NCBI GenBank assembly: GCA_017527675.1
Contig: JAFXPU010000001.1
Location: 1-64,000, forward strand
DNA: 64,000 bases
Source of the DNA: Bacilli bacterium
GTDB taxonomy: Bacteria; Bacillota_I; Bacilli_A; RF39; UBA660
Direction of reading: 5' to 3'
In this document: in pieces, positions 19,310-26,852 of the stretch
Position numbering within the stretch: the stretch's first letter is position 1
Layout: each line of letters starts with the position of its first letter
Program-made: the position numbers and the translations under genes
The notes under the pieces: model-generated
Databases searched by the model: none
What the model was told of the DNA's origin: nothing
The model's input: only the letters and a program-made list of their open reading frames with translations

Positions 19310-20539
19310 ATGGAAGAAAATAATAATCAAAAAATAATAGTTGAAAATAATGAACCTGTAACATTAAATGTTGAACCACCAAAGAAAAAGAAGAAAGGTA
19401 AAAAGGTATTTCTATTCTTATTTTTAATATTATTAATTGCCGCTGGTGCTTGTACTTGGTATGTTATAAATTATCAAGATAAGGATAAAGACAAAAAAGA
19501 TAATAAAGCTAATACTGAAGAGAAAGATAAGAAAAAAGAAACTAAAAAAGATAATAAGAAAGATGATAAAAAAGAAGATAAAAAAGAAGATGATAATAAA
19601 TCTTCTGAAATAATCATTTATTTTTACAATGATGGTAACTATACTAGAATGACTGATGATTATGAAAAAATAGAAGAAAAGAAAAATATTATTTCTAAAT
19701 ATATGTGTGAATCAACAAAAAAATGTGGTATGGTTACTGATCAATATTTTACACCAAGCATGACAGATACAACTAATAATAATACTGGAGTTATGTTAAA
19801 TAATAAGGCTTTTATTCAAGATGGAACTAATAAAGTATTATTTGATGTTGAAGGTGGTAAAGTAATTAACAAATATGGTTCAAAAGCATTTTGGTTAAAA
19901 GATAAATATGATGGTGTGTATTCCGCATCAAGTGGACGTTATATTGAAATAACTGATGAAGATGATAAATATTATGGTATTATAGATGCTAATGGTAATA
20001 CTATTCATGAATTTAATTTAGAAGCAGGACCAAAAGTTAATTATATACCTGTATATCAAAATTATTATTCAATTGAAAGTAATTATATAGTTAATTATAA
20101 AAATGGAAAGTATGGCATTACAAAAATTACATTAGATGAAGTTGTTGTAGATTATAAATATGATGATATTAGATTGTTAGGTGGAAATTATTATAAAGCT
20201 TTAGAAGATGGTAAATGGTATTTATATAGTTTTACAACAAAAGATAAAGTGTTTAAGGATGGTTTTGACTTTATTTTTGGTGTATATGAAGATGTAATTA
20301 TTGCTGATAATAATAAAAAAATCTATATAAAAGATTTAAATGGTAATGATTTAATTGATACACCAATTGAAAATACTGCCAAAGAATTAAAAGAACAATT
20401 AGAGGTAAGTATTCCTCTACAAGCAGGTGTTTCTATCACAAAAGATAGTTATATATTAACTATTAGTGTTACCAAGGATGGAAAATTAGATGCAACATAC
20501 AAATATAATATTGCAACAAAAACATTAGAAAAAGAATAA
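19310..20539 (+). CDS. Membrane-anchored protein with WG-repeat-like domain
   Basis: 409 residues: short cytosolic start, PPKKKKKGKK basic stop, one membrane helix (about residues 32-54), a roughly 35-residue Lys/Asp/Glu spacer, then an extracellular domain with strands of WG-repeat type (DDKYYGIIDANGNTI, NGKYGITKITLDE, LEDGKWYLYSF). A Cys pair (MCESTKKCGM) may form a disulfide. It starts 9 nt after the previous gene. Paralogous to the next gene; both end in the same 13 residues (KYNIATKTLEKE). Function unknown. Confidence 0.72.
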   Translation: MEENNNQKIIVENNEPVTLNVEPPKKKKKGKKVFLFLFLILLIAAGACTWYVINYQDKDKDKKDNKANTEEKDKKKETKKDNKKDDKKEDKKEDDNKSSEIIIYFYNDGNYTRMTDDYEKIEEKKNIISKYMCESTKKCGMVTDQYFTPSMTDTTNNNTGVMLNNKAFIQDGTNKVLFDVEGGKVINKYGSKAFWLKDKYDGVYSASSGRYIEITDEDDKYYGIIDANGNTIHEFNLEAGPKVNYIPVYQNYYSIESNYIVNYKNGKYGITKITLDEVVVDYKYDDIRLLGGNYYKALEDGKWYLYSFTTKDKVFKDGFDFIFGVYEDVIIADNNKKIYIKDLNGNDLIDTPIENTAKELKEQLEVSIPLQAGVSITKDSYILTISVTKDGKLDATYKYNIATKTLEKE

Positions 20540-20556
20540 TTTATTATTCTTTTTTT
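20529..20556 (+). terminator. Intrinsic terminator
   Basis: AAAAAGAATAA and TTATTCTTTTT pair and end in T. Overlaps the stop codon of the upstream gene. Confidence 0.65.
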
Positions 20557-20611
20557 AATATTAAAGTGTTATAATTAATATAGTTACTATAGATAGTAAG
20601 AAGGAGGATAT

Positions 20612-22171
20612 ATGGAAGAAGAAAATAAAAACGAAGAAGTTGTTGCATCTGATGTTAATAAACCAATTGAAGAGGTAAATACTTCTAATCAACCAACTGA
20701 GGATACTGTTACTACAAATGAACCAGTAGTTGAGGCAGCACCAATAGTTGAACAACCTATAAAAAGAAGTAAAAAAGATATTATAGGTTATAATCCAGAA
20801 ACAGGAGAACCAATTTATAAAGAAATTGTACCTGGTAGTGAGGCACCTAAAAAATCTAAAAAAGGATTAATAATTGGCCTTATTATAGCTGTTATTGTAA
20901 TTATAGCCGGTGTAGTTATTGCTATATTATGTTTAGGTGGTAAGAAGGATGACGAAGAACAAGAAAAAGAATTAACTAATCGTGAATATCGTCAAATAGT
21001 TGCTGATTATGGTAAATCTGCTGAAAAAGCAATAGAAAAATATATGGATAAAGAAGATGAAATACCATCTTTTAAAGACATTAAAGATGATATTAAGTAT
21101 GATGATTATAAAGTATCTTGTAATACATTCAAGATTAATTATGATGGTACAGTTTATATTGCAGCTTGTACAGTAGATGGAAAAGAGATTAAAAAGACTA
21201 TTTCTTATGGTGAAGAAAAAGAAGAACCAAAAACAAATGATACAGAGAATTATGTTTATTTTTACAAAGAAAATGATGAAATAAAAGTATCAAATAAAAA
21301 AGATGATATAAAAGATGAAAAAAGTATTGTATCAAAATATGAATGTCCTAAAAATAATATATGTAACCTTGTTCAAAATGAAAATTTTATGACTAAGATT
21401 ATGGATAATAATAAGGCATTTATTATAGAATATGAAGGTAAACCTGTTAAAGCAGTTAAAATTGTTTTATTTGATATTGTTAATAATAAAGTAGTTGGAA
21501 CATATGGTACTAAAGCAAATTGGCTTTATAAAAATGATAGTAAAATATCAGACGATGGCGAATATGTATTAATTCAAAAATTAAATAGTGATGCCTTTAT
21601 TATTATTGATAAAGATGGAAAAGTAATTAAAGATAATTTTTATCCAACAGGAGCAAATGTTACTGGTGTTGGTGGATATGTATTATCGAAAAATAAATAT
21701 TCAATAGAAAACGATTATATAGTTTCTCTAAAAGATAATAAAGAAGGCATTACAAGAATTACTTCAGATGATATTGTTATTGACTATAAGTATGATAATA
21801 TATGTTTTATTGATAATACTTATTTTAAAACTTTAGAAAATGATAAATGGTTTTTATTTAGTTTTGACACTAAGGGTAAGGTATTATCTGATGGATTTGA
21901 TTATATATTTGGTATATATAATAATGTTTTAGTTGTTTATAATGATCGTAAAATTTATATTAAAGATTTAACTGGTAATGATTTAATTGATACCCCAATT
22001 GATGGATTAGATAATCCAAATATTCATGAATCAATTTACGGGCCAGTTGCAAGACTTGATGGTAATACTATAATTATTAAAGTTGTAAATTGGAATACAG
22101 AAACAACTTCATTAGATGAAGTTACAACATATAAATATAATATAGCCACTAAAACCTTAGAAAAAGAATAA
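20612..22171 (+). CDS. Membrane-anchored WG-repeat-like protein with GYxxxTGEPI motif
   Basis: 519 residues. The cytosolic N-terminus is acidic, then has KKDIIGYNPETGEPIYKE (about residues 52-69), the same motif as in the protein at 18113. Basic stop APKKSKKG and one membrane helix (about 85-108) follow. Outside are an extra region of about 90 residues with a Cys pair (SCNTF, AACTV) absent from the neighbour, then a copy of the neighbour's WG-type domain. Own promoter (TATAAT-like) and RBS AAGGAGG. Function unknown. Confidence 0.72.
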   Translation: MEEENKNEEVVASDVNKPIEEVNTSNQPTEDTVTTNEPVVEAAPIVEQPIKRSKKDIIGYNPETGEPIYKEIVPGSEAPKKSKKGLIIGLIIAVIVIIAGVVIAILCLGGKKDDEEQEKELTNREYRQIVADYGKSAEKAIEKYMDKEDEIPSFKDIKDDIKYDDYKVSCNTFKINYDGTVYIAACTVDGKEIKKTISYGEEKEEPKTNDTENYVYFYKENDEIKVSNKKDDIKDEKSIVSKYECPKNNICNLVQNENFMTKIMDNNKAFIIEYEGKPVKAVKIVLFDIVNNKVVGTYGTKANWLYKNDSKISDDGEYVLIQKLNSDAFIIIDKDGKVIKDNFYPTGANVTGVGGYVLSKNKYSIENDYIVSLKDNKEGITRITSDDIVIDYKYDNICFIDNTYFKTLENDKWFLFSFDTKGKVLSDGFDYIFGIYNNVLVVYNDRKIYIKDLTGNDLIDTPIDGLDNPNIHESIYGPVARLDGNTIIIKVVNWNTETTSLDEVTTYKYNIATKTLEKE

Positions 22172-22188
22172 TTTATTATTATTTTTTT
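22161..22188 (+). terminator. Intrinsic terminator
   Basis: Near-copy of the terminator at 20529, with one base change in the right arm that weakens the stem. Another sign that the two genes are duplicates. Confidence 0.55.
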
Positions 22189-22231
22189 ATATTGTATGAT
22201 ATAATTATATTGTAATAGTAGGAGGAATAAA

Positions 22232-22951
22232 ATGGAAGAAGAAAATAAAAGGAAAAAATCAAGTAGTTTATTAGTTATTGTAATAGTAGCATTAATTTCA
22301 CTAGCAATTGGTTGCGCTGCAACTTGGTTTATTATGAATAATAATAACAGCAATGATAAATCTGATAAAACAAAAACATCTGAAAATACTAACAAAAAAG
22401 AAAATGAAAAAAAGAAAAATGATGATAAAAAGAAAGAAGATAGTAAAACAGATGAAGAAAAACAAGAAACTGAAATAGAAGAAGAACCAAAAGAAGAAAC
22501 AGAAGATGTTGTTACTAAACCAGAAATAGATCCATCAACAGTTGAATTTTATCAATATGTTTGTAAAAATGTTAATAATAATCCAGTTAATTACGTTAAA
22601 TTCTTTGCTGATAAAGATGGAAACATTTATAATTATGATACAAATGATTCAAACATTAATGTTAAATCATATAAAAATGTATCAGAATTAACAACTGATT
22701 TATCATCAAAAGGATATAATGAAGATTCATCTAAAATTGAACATACTTTTTATATTTGCAAATTACATAAATCTGATGGTGTAATTGATATTATTAAATT
22801 TTATTCAAGTAAAATTGATAATGCAATTATTACTTATGAAATTAATGCTGGAAATACAATTGCTAATTTAGATACATATAAAGATACAACTGAATTAGTA
22901 AATTATTTATCTTCAAATAGCTATGTATGTGATTCTCGAGTAAATGGATAA
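22232..22951 (+). CDS. Membrane-anchored small repeat protein
   Basis: 239 residues. N-terminal MEEENKRKKSSS then one membrane helix (about residues 12-35), a long charged Lys/Glu/Asp spacer, and an outer region with two related segments of about 60 residues. Each has a Tyr/Phe-Tyr-x-x-Cys start (FYQYVCK, TFYICK) and a final (E/T)L-x-(T/N)-(D/Y)L-S-S-(K/N)-(G/S)Y. Own promoter and terminator. Same architecture as the two upstream genes. No family recognised. Confidence 0.68.
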   Translation: MEEENKRKKSSSLLVIVIVALISLAIGCAATWFIMNNNNSNDKSDKTKTSENTNKKENEKKKNDDKKKEDSKTDEEKQETEIEEEPKEETEDVVTKPEIDPSTVEFYQYVCKNVNNNPVNYVKFFADKDGNIYNYDTNDSNINVKSYKNVSELTTDLSSKGYNEDSSKIEHTFYICKLHKSDGVIDIIKFYSSKIDNAIITYEINAGNTIANLDTYKDTTELVNYLSSNSYVCDSRVNG

Positions 22952-22970
22952 AATTATTTGATTATTAAAA

Positions 22971-22977
22971 TTCGACA
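22971..22977 (-). promoter_or_regulatory. Possible Spo0A box upstream of spoIIGA
   Basis: TGTCGAA on the minus strand matches the Spo0A consensus TGNCGAA. It lies 22 bp upstream of TATAAT (22999-23004), over the -35 region of spoIIGA, like the 0A box placement at B. subtilis spoIIG. The match is only 7 bp and overlaps a terminator stem, so it may be chance. Confidence 0.35.
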
Positions 22978-22999
22978 CATTTATATGTGTCTTTTTTTT
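22974..22999 (+). terminator. Intrinsic terminator before spoIIGA
   Basis: GACACAT and ATGTGTC pair around TTAT, followed by a T-run. Confidence 0.85.
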
Positions 23000-23019
23000 A
23001 TAATTAATATGGTGATTAG

Positions 23020-23787
23020 ATGAAGATATATTTAGATCTAATAATGATTCTTAATTTTTTCTTTGATTTAATTCTTTTACTTAGTGTAGCAATTATCTTA
23101 AAAAGAAAAATTAAATATGAAAGACTAATTATATCTTCTTTTATAGGAGGTTTATCTATATTAGGTTTATTTATTAGTTTTAATTCATTAACATTGTTTG
23201 TATATAAATTTTTAATAAGTGTTTTAATGGTAATTATTTGTTTTAAATTTCAAAATTTAAAATATTTTTTTAATAATTTATTATTTTTATATATTAATAG
23301 TATTGTTTTAGGAGGTTTTTTATATTTTTTAAATATTGAATTTTCTTATAAAAGAGAAGGTTTAGTATTCTATCATCATGGCCTTAGTATTAATTTTATT
23401 ATCTTAATAATTTTGGGACCATTAATTGTTTATTTATATGTTAAACAAATAAAAAAATTAAAAAATAATTATAATAATTATTATAGTGTAGATATATTTT
23501 TTAATAATCAAACATATACTTATACTGGTTATATTGATAGTGGTAATAATTTATTTTATAAAGGTATACCAGTAATATTAATTGATAAGAAAAAGATTAT
23601 ATTTAAAATAAAAGAATTTTCTTATATGCCTTATCAAGCTTTAAATTATACAGGACTACTTAAACTTGTTAAAATTGACAAAGTTAAAATAAAAGAAGAA
23701 ATATATAAATGTTATTTAGGTATTATGGATAATGATATTAAGATAGATGGTGTAGATATATTATTAAATAATAAAATGGGAGGATAA
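23020..23787 (+). CDS. spoIIGA: Sigma-E processing protease SpoIIGA
   Basis: Membrane aspartic protease that removes the pro-sequence of sigma-E in the mother cell after a signal from the forespore. Five to six membrane helices fill the first 145 residues; the C-terminal cytosolic part has YTGYIDSGNNLFYKG, where DSG is the single aspartic-protease motif of a dimeric enzyme. 255 residues, shorter than B. subtilis (309). The downstream sigE overlaps its RBS, a conserved pair. Confidence 0.93.
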   Translation: MKIYLDLIMILNFFFDLILLLSVAIILKRKIKYERLIISSFIGGLSILGLFISFNSLTLFVYKFLISVLMVIICFKFQNLKYFFNNLLFLYINSIVLGGFLYFLNIEFSYKREGLVFYHHGLSINFIILIILGPLIVYLYVKQIKKLKNNYNNYYSVDIFFNNQTYTYTGYIDSGNNLFYKGIPVILIDKKKIIFKIKEFSYMPYQALNYTGLLKLVKIDKVKIKEEIYKCYLGIMDNDIKIDGVDILLNNKMGG

Positions 23788-23788
23788 T

Positions 23789-24463
23789 ATGTTTAAAAAA
23801 TTACTTAGATATCTTAAAAGTTTATTAACTAAAGAGGTTTATTATGTTGGTAGCCTAGATAAATTACCTGAGCCATTATCAAAAGAAGAAGAAATTAAAT
23901 ATGTGGCTTTAAATACAGTTGAAGCTAAACATAAATTAATAGAACATAATCTGCGTTTAGTAGTTTTTTTAGCTAAAAAATATGAGAATACAGGTGTTGA
24001 TTTAGAAGATTTAGTATCTATTGGTTCTATTGGATTAATTAAAGCAATAAATACTTATAATTTAGATAAAAATATTAAACTTGCAACATATGCTTCACGT
24101 TGTATAGATAATGAAATATTAATGTTTTTAAGAAAGAATAAAAAAAGAAGAGGGGAACTATCTTTAGAAGATAGTTTATCTTATGATGCTGAGGGTAATG
24201 AATTACATTTAGAAGATGTTTTAGGAACTGAGGATAATATAGTAACTAGAGGTATTGAAGAAGAAACTGAAAAAAGATTATTATATGAAGAAATTAATAA
24301 ATTACCTAAACGTGATAAAGAAATAATGACTTTAAGATATGGTTTAAATAACACTAAAGAAATGACGCAGAAGGATGTTGCTGAATACTTAGGCATATCT
24401 CAATCATATATATCGAGAATTGAGAAGAAAGTTATTAATCGTTTAAAGGTAATTAATAAGTAA
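23789..24463 (+). CDS. sigE: RNA polymerase sigma-E, pro-form
   Basis: First mother-cell-specific sporulation sigma factor. It begins with a short basic amphipathic pro-sequence (MFKKLLRYLKSLLTKE) followed by VYYVGS, matching the cleavage region of pro-sigma-E; the pro-sequence is about ten residues shorter than in B. subtilis. Region 2: NLRLVVFLAKKYENTGVD and ATYASRCIDNEILMFLRK. Region 4: TQKDVAEYLGISQSYISRIE. RBS GGGAGGAT lies within the end of spoIIGA. Confidence 0.96.
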   Translation: MFKKLLRYLKSLLTKEVYYVGSLDKLPEPLSKEEEIKYVALNTVEAKHKLIEHNLRLVVFLAKKYENTGVDLEDLVSIGSIGLIKAINTYNLDKNIKLATYASRCIDNEILMFLRKNKKRRGELSLEDSLSYDAEGNELHLEDVLGTEDNIVTRGIEEETEKRLLYEEINKLPKRDKEIMTLRYGLNNTKEMTQKDVAEYLGISQSYISRIEKKVINRLKVINK

Positions 24464-24466
24464 TTG

Positions 24467-24495
24467 TTGAATATTTTTATAATTTATGGTATTAT
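24467..24495 (+). promoter_or_regulatory. Promoter of antisense RNA
   Basis: TTGAAT (24467-24472) and TATTAT (24490-24495) are exactly 17 bp apart, just after sigE. Transcription would start near 24502 and run towards the terminator at 24580. Confidence 0.6.
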
Positions 24496-24517
24496 GTATT
24501 TAGTGAAGAAATACTTC

Positions 24518-24567
24518 ATAAAATAAAAAAAGAGGAGCATTTAATTTTGCAAGTGAATGTCATCCTC
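24518..24567 (-). terminator. Intrinsic terminator of the peptide mRNA (minus strand)
   Basis: Read on the minus strand, GAGGA ... TCCTC close an imperfect stem with an inner CATT/AATG, followed by TTTTTTTATTTT. The 5' arm is also the 3' partner of the long-distance pairing, so the two structures exclude each other. Confidence 0.45.
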
Positions 24568-24579
24568 AAAATATGGGTT

Positions 24580-24608
24580 GGCACTCAGTTATGAGTGTCT
24601 ATTTTTTT
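24580..24608 (+). terminator. Intrinsic terminator of the antisense RNA
   Basis: GGCACTCA and TGAGTGTC pair (8 bp, one G-U) around GTTA, then a T-run. Confidence 0.8.
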
Positions 24609-24691
24609 ATTGCTAGTACCAATAAGGTAGATAGTAATAAGATGATGGAAATGTATTTTAAAACATATATTATAAATGTTTTATCTTTCAT
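24599..24691 (-). CDS. 30-residue membrane peptide, type I toxin-like
   Basis: Translation on the minus strand gives a start MKDKTFIIYVLKYISI, a hydrophobic core to about residue 27 and a KK end: a basic flank, one membrane helix and a basic tail, the usual form of type I toxins of the Fst/TxpA/Ldr kind. GGAGG lies 9 nt upstream of the ATG; an in-frame ATG two codons earlier is too close to it. The GGAGG sits in the 3' arm of a 9-bp hairpin (CTCCTTTCT/AGAAAGGAG, 24702-24722), so ribosome entry would be blocked. Promoter, hairpin and antisense RNA all fit. Toxicity is not shown. Confidence 0.7.
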   Translation of the reverse strand: MKDKTFIIYVLKYISIILLLSTLLVLAIKK

Positions 24692-24701
24692 TAACATCTA
24701 C

Positions 24702-24722
24702 CTCCTTTCTAATAGAAAGGAG
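24702..24722 (-). promoter_or_regulatory. Hairpin that hides the peptide's ribosome site
   Basis: On the minus strand CTCCTTTCT pairs perfectly with AGAAAGGAG around a 3-nt loop. The Shine-Dalgarno sequence is in the right arm. Typical of translation control in type I toxin mRNAs. Confidence 0.75.
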
Positions 24723-24752
24723 AATGACACTCACATTAAATACTCCAAATTA

Positions 24753-24781
24753 ATTATACCAAATATATGTTCGCATATCAA
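24753..24781 (-). promoter_or_regulatory. Promoter of the peptide mRNA
   Basis: On the minus strand TTGATA (24781-24776) and TATAAT (24758-24753) have exactly 17 bp between them. The start would be near 24746, giving an mRNA of about 220 nt to the minus-strand terminator. Confidence 0.75.
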
Positions 24782-24848
24782 TAAATATATTAATAAAATT
24801 AATATATTTTTTTAATATTTTTTGATATAATTTATATAGAGGTGCAAT

Positions 24849-25700
24849 ATGCAAGTACTACTTATTATAAATTATAATGATTATAAAAATACTAAAAGAT
24901 TAATTGAAAATGTTGCTGATTTTAAAACTATTAATCATGTAGTAGTTGTCGATAATTGTTCTACTGACGATTCATATGATAAATTACTTAAATTAAAAGT
25001 TAAAGCTGATATAGTAAAATCTGAAGCTAATAAAGGATATTCTTATGCTATTAATTATGGAATGAAATACATAGAAAAAAAATATAAACAAGCTAATGTT
25101 TTTATCTCCAATAGTGACATCATCATACCAACAGAGGATAGTTTAATTTTAATGCTTAAAGAATTAAAAGGTAATGTAGGTTTAGTTGGACCAGTTGTTA
25201 ATGAACACGGAGTTTTAAATAGAGGATGGAAAATGCCTACACCAATGGTAGATGCTTTTTTAAATTTAGTTGTTGTTCATAATTGGGTTAGAAAAAAGAA
25301 AATCTTTTATAAGGAAGATCACTATAATGATAAAGTAAGTAGAGTAGATGTTGTATCTGGTTGTTTCTTTTTAGTAAATACTAAAGATTTTAAAAATATT
25401 AATTATTTAGATGAAAATGTTTTTCTTTATTATGAAGAAAATATATTAGCTTCTAAATTAAAAAGTATAGGTAAAAATGAAATAATTGTAAATGATGCTT
25501 TTATTATTCATGATCATGCTGCTACTATTGATAATAATATTAAAAGAATTAAAAAATTCAAAATATTAAAAAAGAGCCAATATTATTTTCAAACTAAGTA
25601 TAATCATGCTAATTGGTTTGAAAAATTTATGTTGAAGTTAAATAAAAATATTTCTCTTGTTTGTTATTATATTGCAGGTATCTTTAAAGGAGGAAAGTAA
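24849..25700 (+). CDS. Family 2 glycosyltransferase
   Basis: GT-A fold transferase, 283 residues. VVVDNCSTDDS near residue 35 binds the nucleotide sugar, ANKGYSYAINYG follows, and FISNSDIIIP is in the place of the DxD metal motif. VSGCFFLVN and FLYYEENILASKL are typical of rhamnosyltransferase-like GT2 enzymes. Soluble. Its last base is shared with the next gene's ATG (TAATG), so they are coupled. Acceptor unknown. Confidence 0.85.
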   Translation: MQVLLIINYNDYKNTKRLIENVADFKTINHVVVVDNCSTDDSYDKLLKLKVKADIVKSEANKGYSYAINYGMKYIEKKYKQANVFISNSDIIIPTEDSLILMLKELKGNVGLVGPVVNEHGVLNRGWKMPTPMVDAFLNLVVVHNWVRKKKIFYKEDHYNDKVSRVDVVSGCFFLVNTKDFKNINYLDENVFLYYEENILASKLKSIGKNEIIVNDAFIIHDHAATIDNNIKRIKKFKILKKSQYYFQTKYNHANWFEKFMLKLNKNISLVCYYIAGIFKGGK

Positions 25701-26833
25701 TGAAAAAAGTAGCTATCTTAGCATTACATTTAGGCTCTGGTGGTATTGAGAGAATTACAACAATGCTTGCTAATAATTTATGTAATGATTATAAAGTAGA
25801 AATAGTATCTACTTATAAAATATTTAATAAACCATTCTTTAATTTAGATAGTCGAGTATCTGTTAAATACTTAATTCCAGATATGGTACCTAATGAAAAA
25901 GAATTTAAAGCAGCTTTATCTGATTTTAGGTTCATTAAAGCTTACAAAGAAGGTAAAAAGGCTTTAAAAATACTAAAATTAAAAAAACAAACAATGATTA
26001 ATTATATAAAAAATAGTGATGCTGATGTTATTATTAGTACTCGTGATACTTTTAATACTTTATTAGGTAAATATGGTTCTAAGTATACTATAAAAATTGG
26101 TTGGGAACATAATCATCATAATAACAATAAAAAATATATTAGAAATATTATTTCTAGTGTTTCTCGTTTAGATTATTTTGTTTTAGTATCTAAAGAATTA
26201 ACAGAATTTTATCAAGATATTGTTGAACCAAAATGTGTATATATTCCAAACTGTTTAGATTTTTATCCTGAAAATTTATCTAGTCAAACGGATAAGAGAA
26301 TTATATTTGTTGGACGTTTAAGTCCAGAAAAAGATCCAATTGAAACTGTTGAAGTATTTAATTTGGTCCACAAAAAATTTCCAGAGTATCATTTAGATAT
26401 TGTTGGTGATGGTGTATTACATGATAAATTAGAAGATAAAATAGAAGAACTTAATTTAGGAGCTGCTGTAACTTTACATGGTAACCGTAATCGTGATTAT
26501 ATAAATGAGTTATTATCTAAAACACAGGTAGCTATATCAACATCTAAAACGGAATCATTTGGTATAGTTGTTCTTGAGGCATTTGCATATGGTGTACCCG
26601 TTGTTGCTTATACACGTGCTCAAGGTATTAAAGAAATTGTTACAGATTCTTATGATGGATTTTTAGTAGAAAATGCTAATCGTGAGATTATGGCTAAAAA
26701 AATAATGGAATTAATTACTGATAAAAACTTATGTGAGGAAATGGGACGTAATGCAAGTAAAACGGCTTTAAAATATAAAGCAGAAAATATTACTAATATG
26801 TGGATAGATTTAATTGAAAAGAAAAAAAATTAG
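25700..26833 (+). CDS. Family 4 glycosyltransferase
   Basis: GT-B transferase of 377 residues. It starts with LALHLGSGGIERITTMLANNL, has IIFVGRLSPEKDP at the domain junction and KTESFGIVVLEAFAYGVPVV with the E-x7-E motif of retaining GT4 enzymes. Partner of the upstream GT2 in making a glycan; the flippase on the other strand may belong to the same pathway or to sporulation. Confidence 0.88.
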   Translation: MKKVAILALHLGSGGIERITTMLANNLCNDYKVEIVSTYKIFNKPFFNLDSRVSVKYLIPDMVPNEKEFKAALSDFRFIKAYKEGKKALKILKLKKQTMINYIKNSDADVIISTRDTFNTLLGKYGSKYTIKIGWEHNHHNNNKKYIRNIISSVSRLDYFVLVSKELTEFYQDIVEPKCVYIPNCLDFYPENLSSQTDKRIIFVGRLSPEKDPIETVEVFNLVHKKFPEYHLDIVGDGVLHDKLEDKIEELNLGAAVTLHGNRNRDYINELLSKTQVAISTSKTESFGIVVLEAFAYGVPVVAYTRAQGIKEIVTDSYDGFLVENANREIMAKKIMELITDKNLCEEMGRNASKTALKYKAENITNMWIDLIEKKKN

Positions 26834-26852
26834 GTTAACTAATTTTTTTTTG
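26822..26852. terminator. Bidirectional intrinsic terminator
   Basis: AAAAAATTAG and CTAATTTTTT pair around GTTAA with A and T runs on both sides. It lies between the convergent GT4 and flippase genes and covers both stops. Confidence 0.75.

Larger units (their letters stand above)
24502..24608 (+). ncRNA. Candidate type I antitoxin RNA (about 107 nt)
   Basis: Starts at the promoter above and ends at the hairpin GGCACTCA/TGAGTGTC (24580-24599) plus a T-run. No ORF with a ribosome site lies in it. It is convergent with the 30-codon gene on the other strand and complementary to the 3' part of its mRNA, including one arm of the end-to-end pairing described under findings. This layout is that of 3'-overlapping type I systems such as txpA/RatA and bsrG/SR4. 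The RNA's existence is inferred. Confidence 0.6.

Noticed and set aside
24573-24815. 80-codon plus-strand frame after sigE
   Set aside because: No ribosome site; it starts inside the antisense RNA and runs through its terminator. The minus-strand 30-codon gene explains the region.
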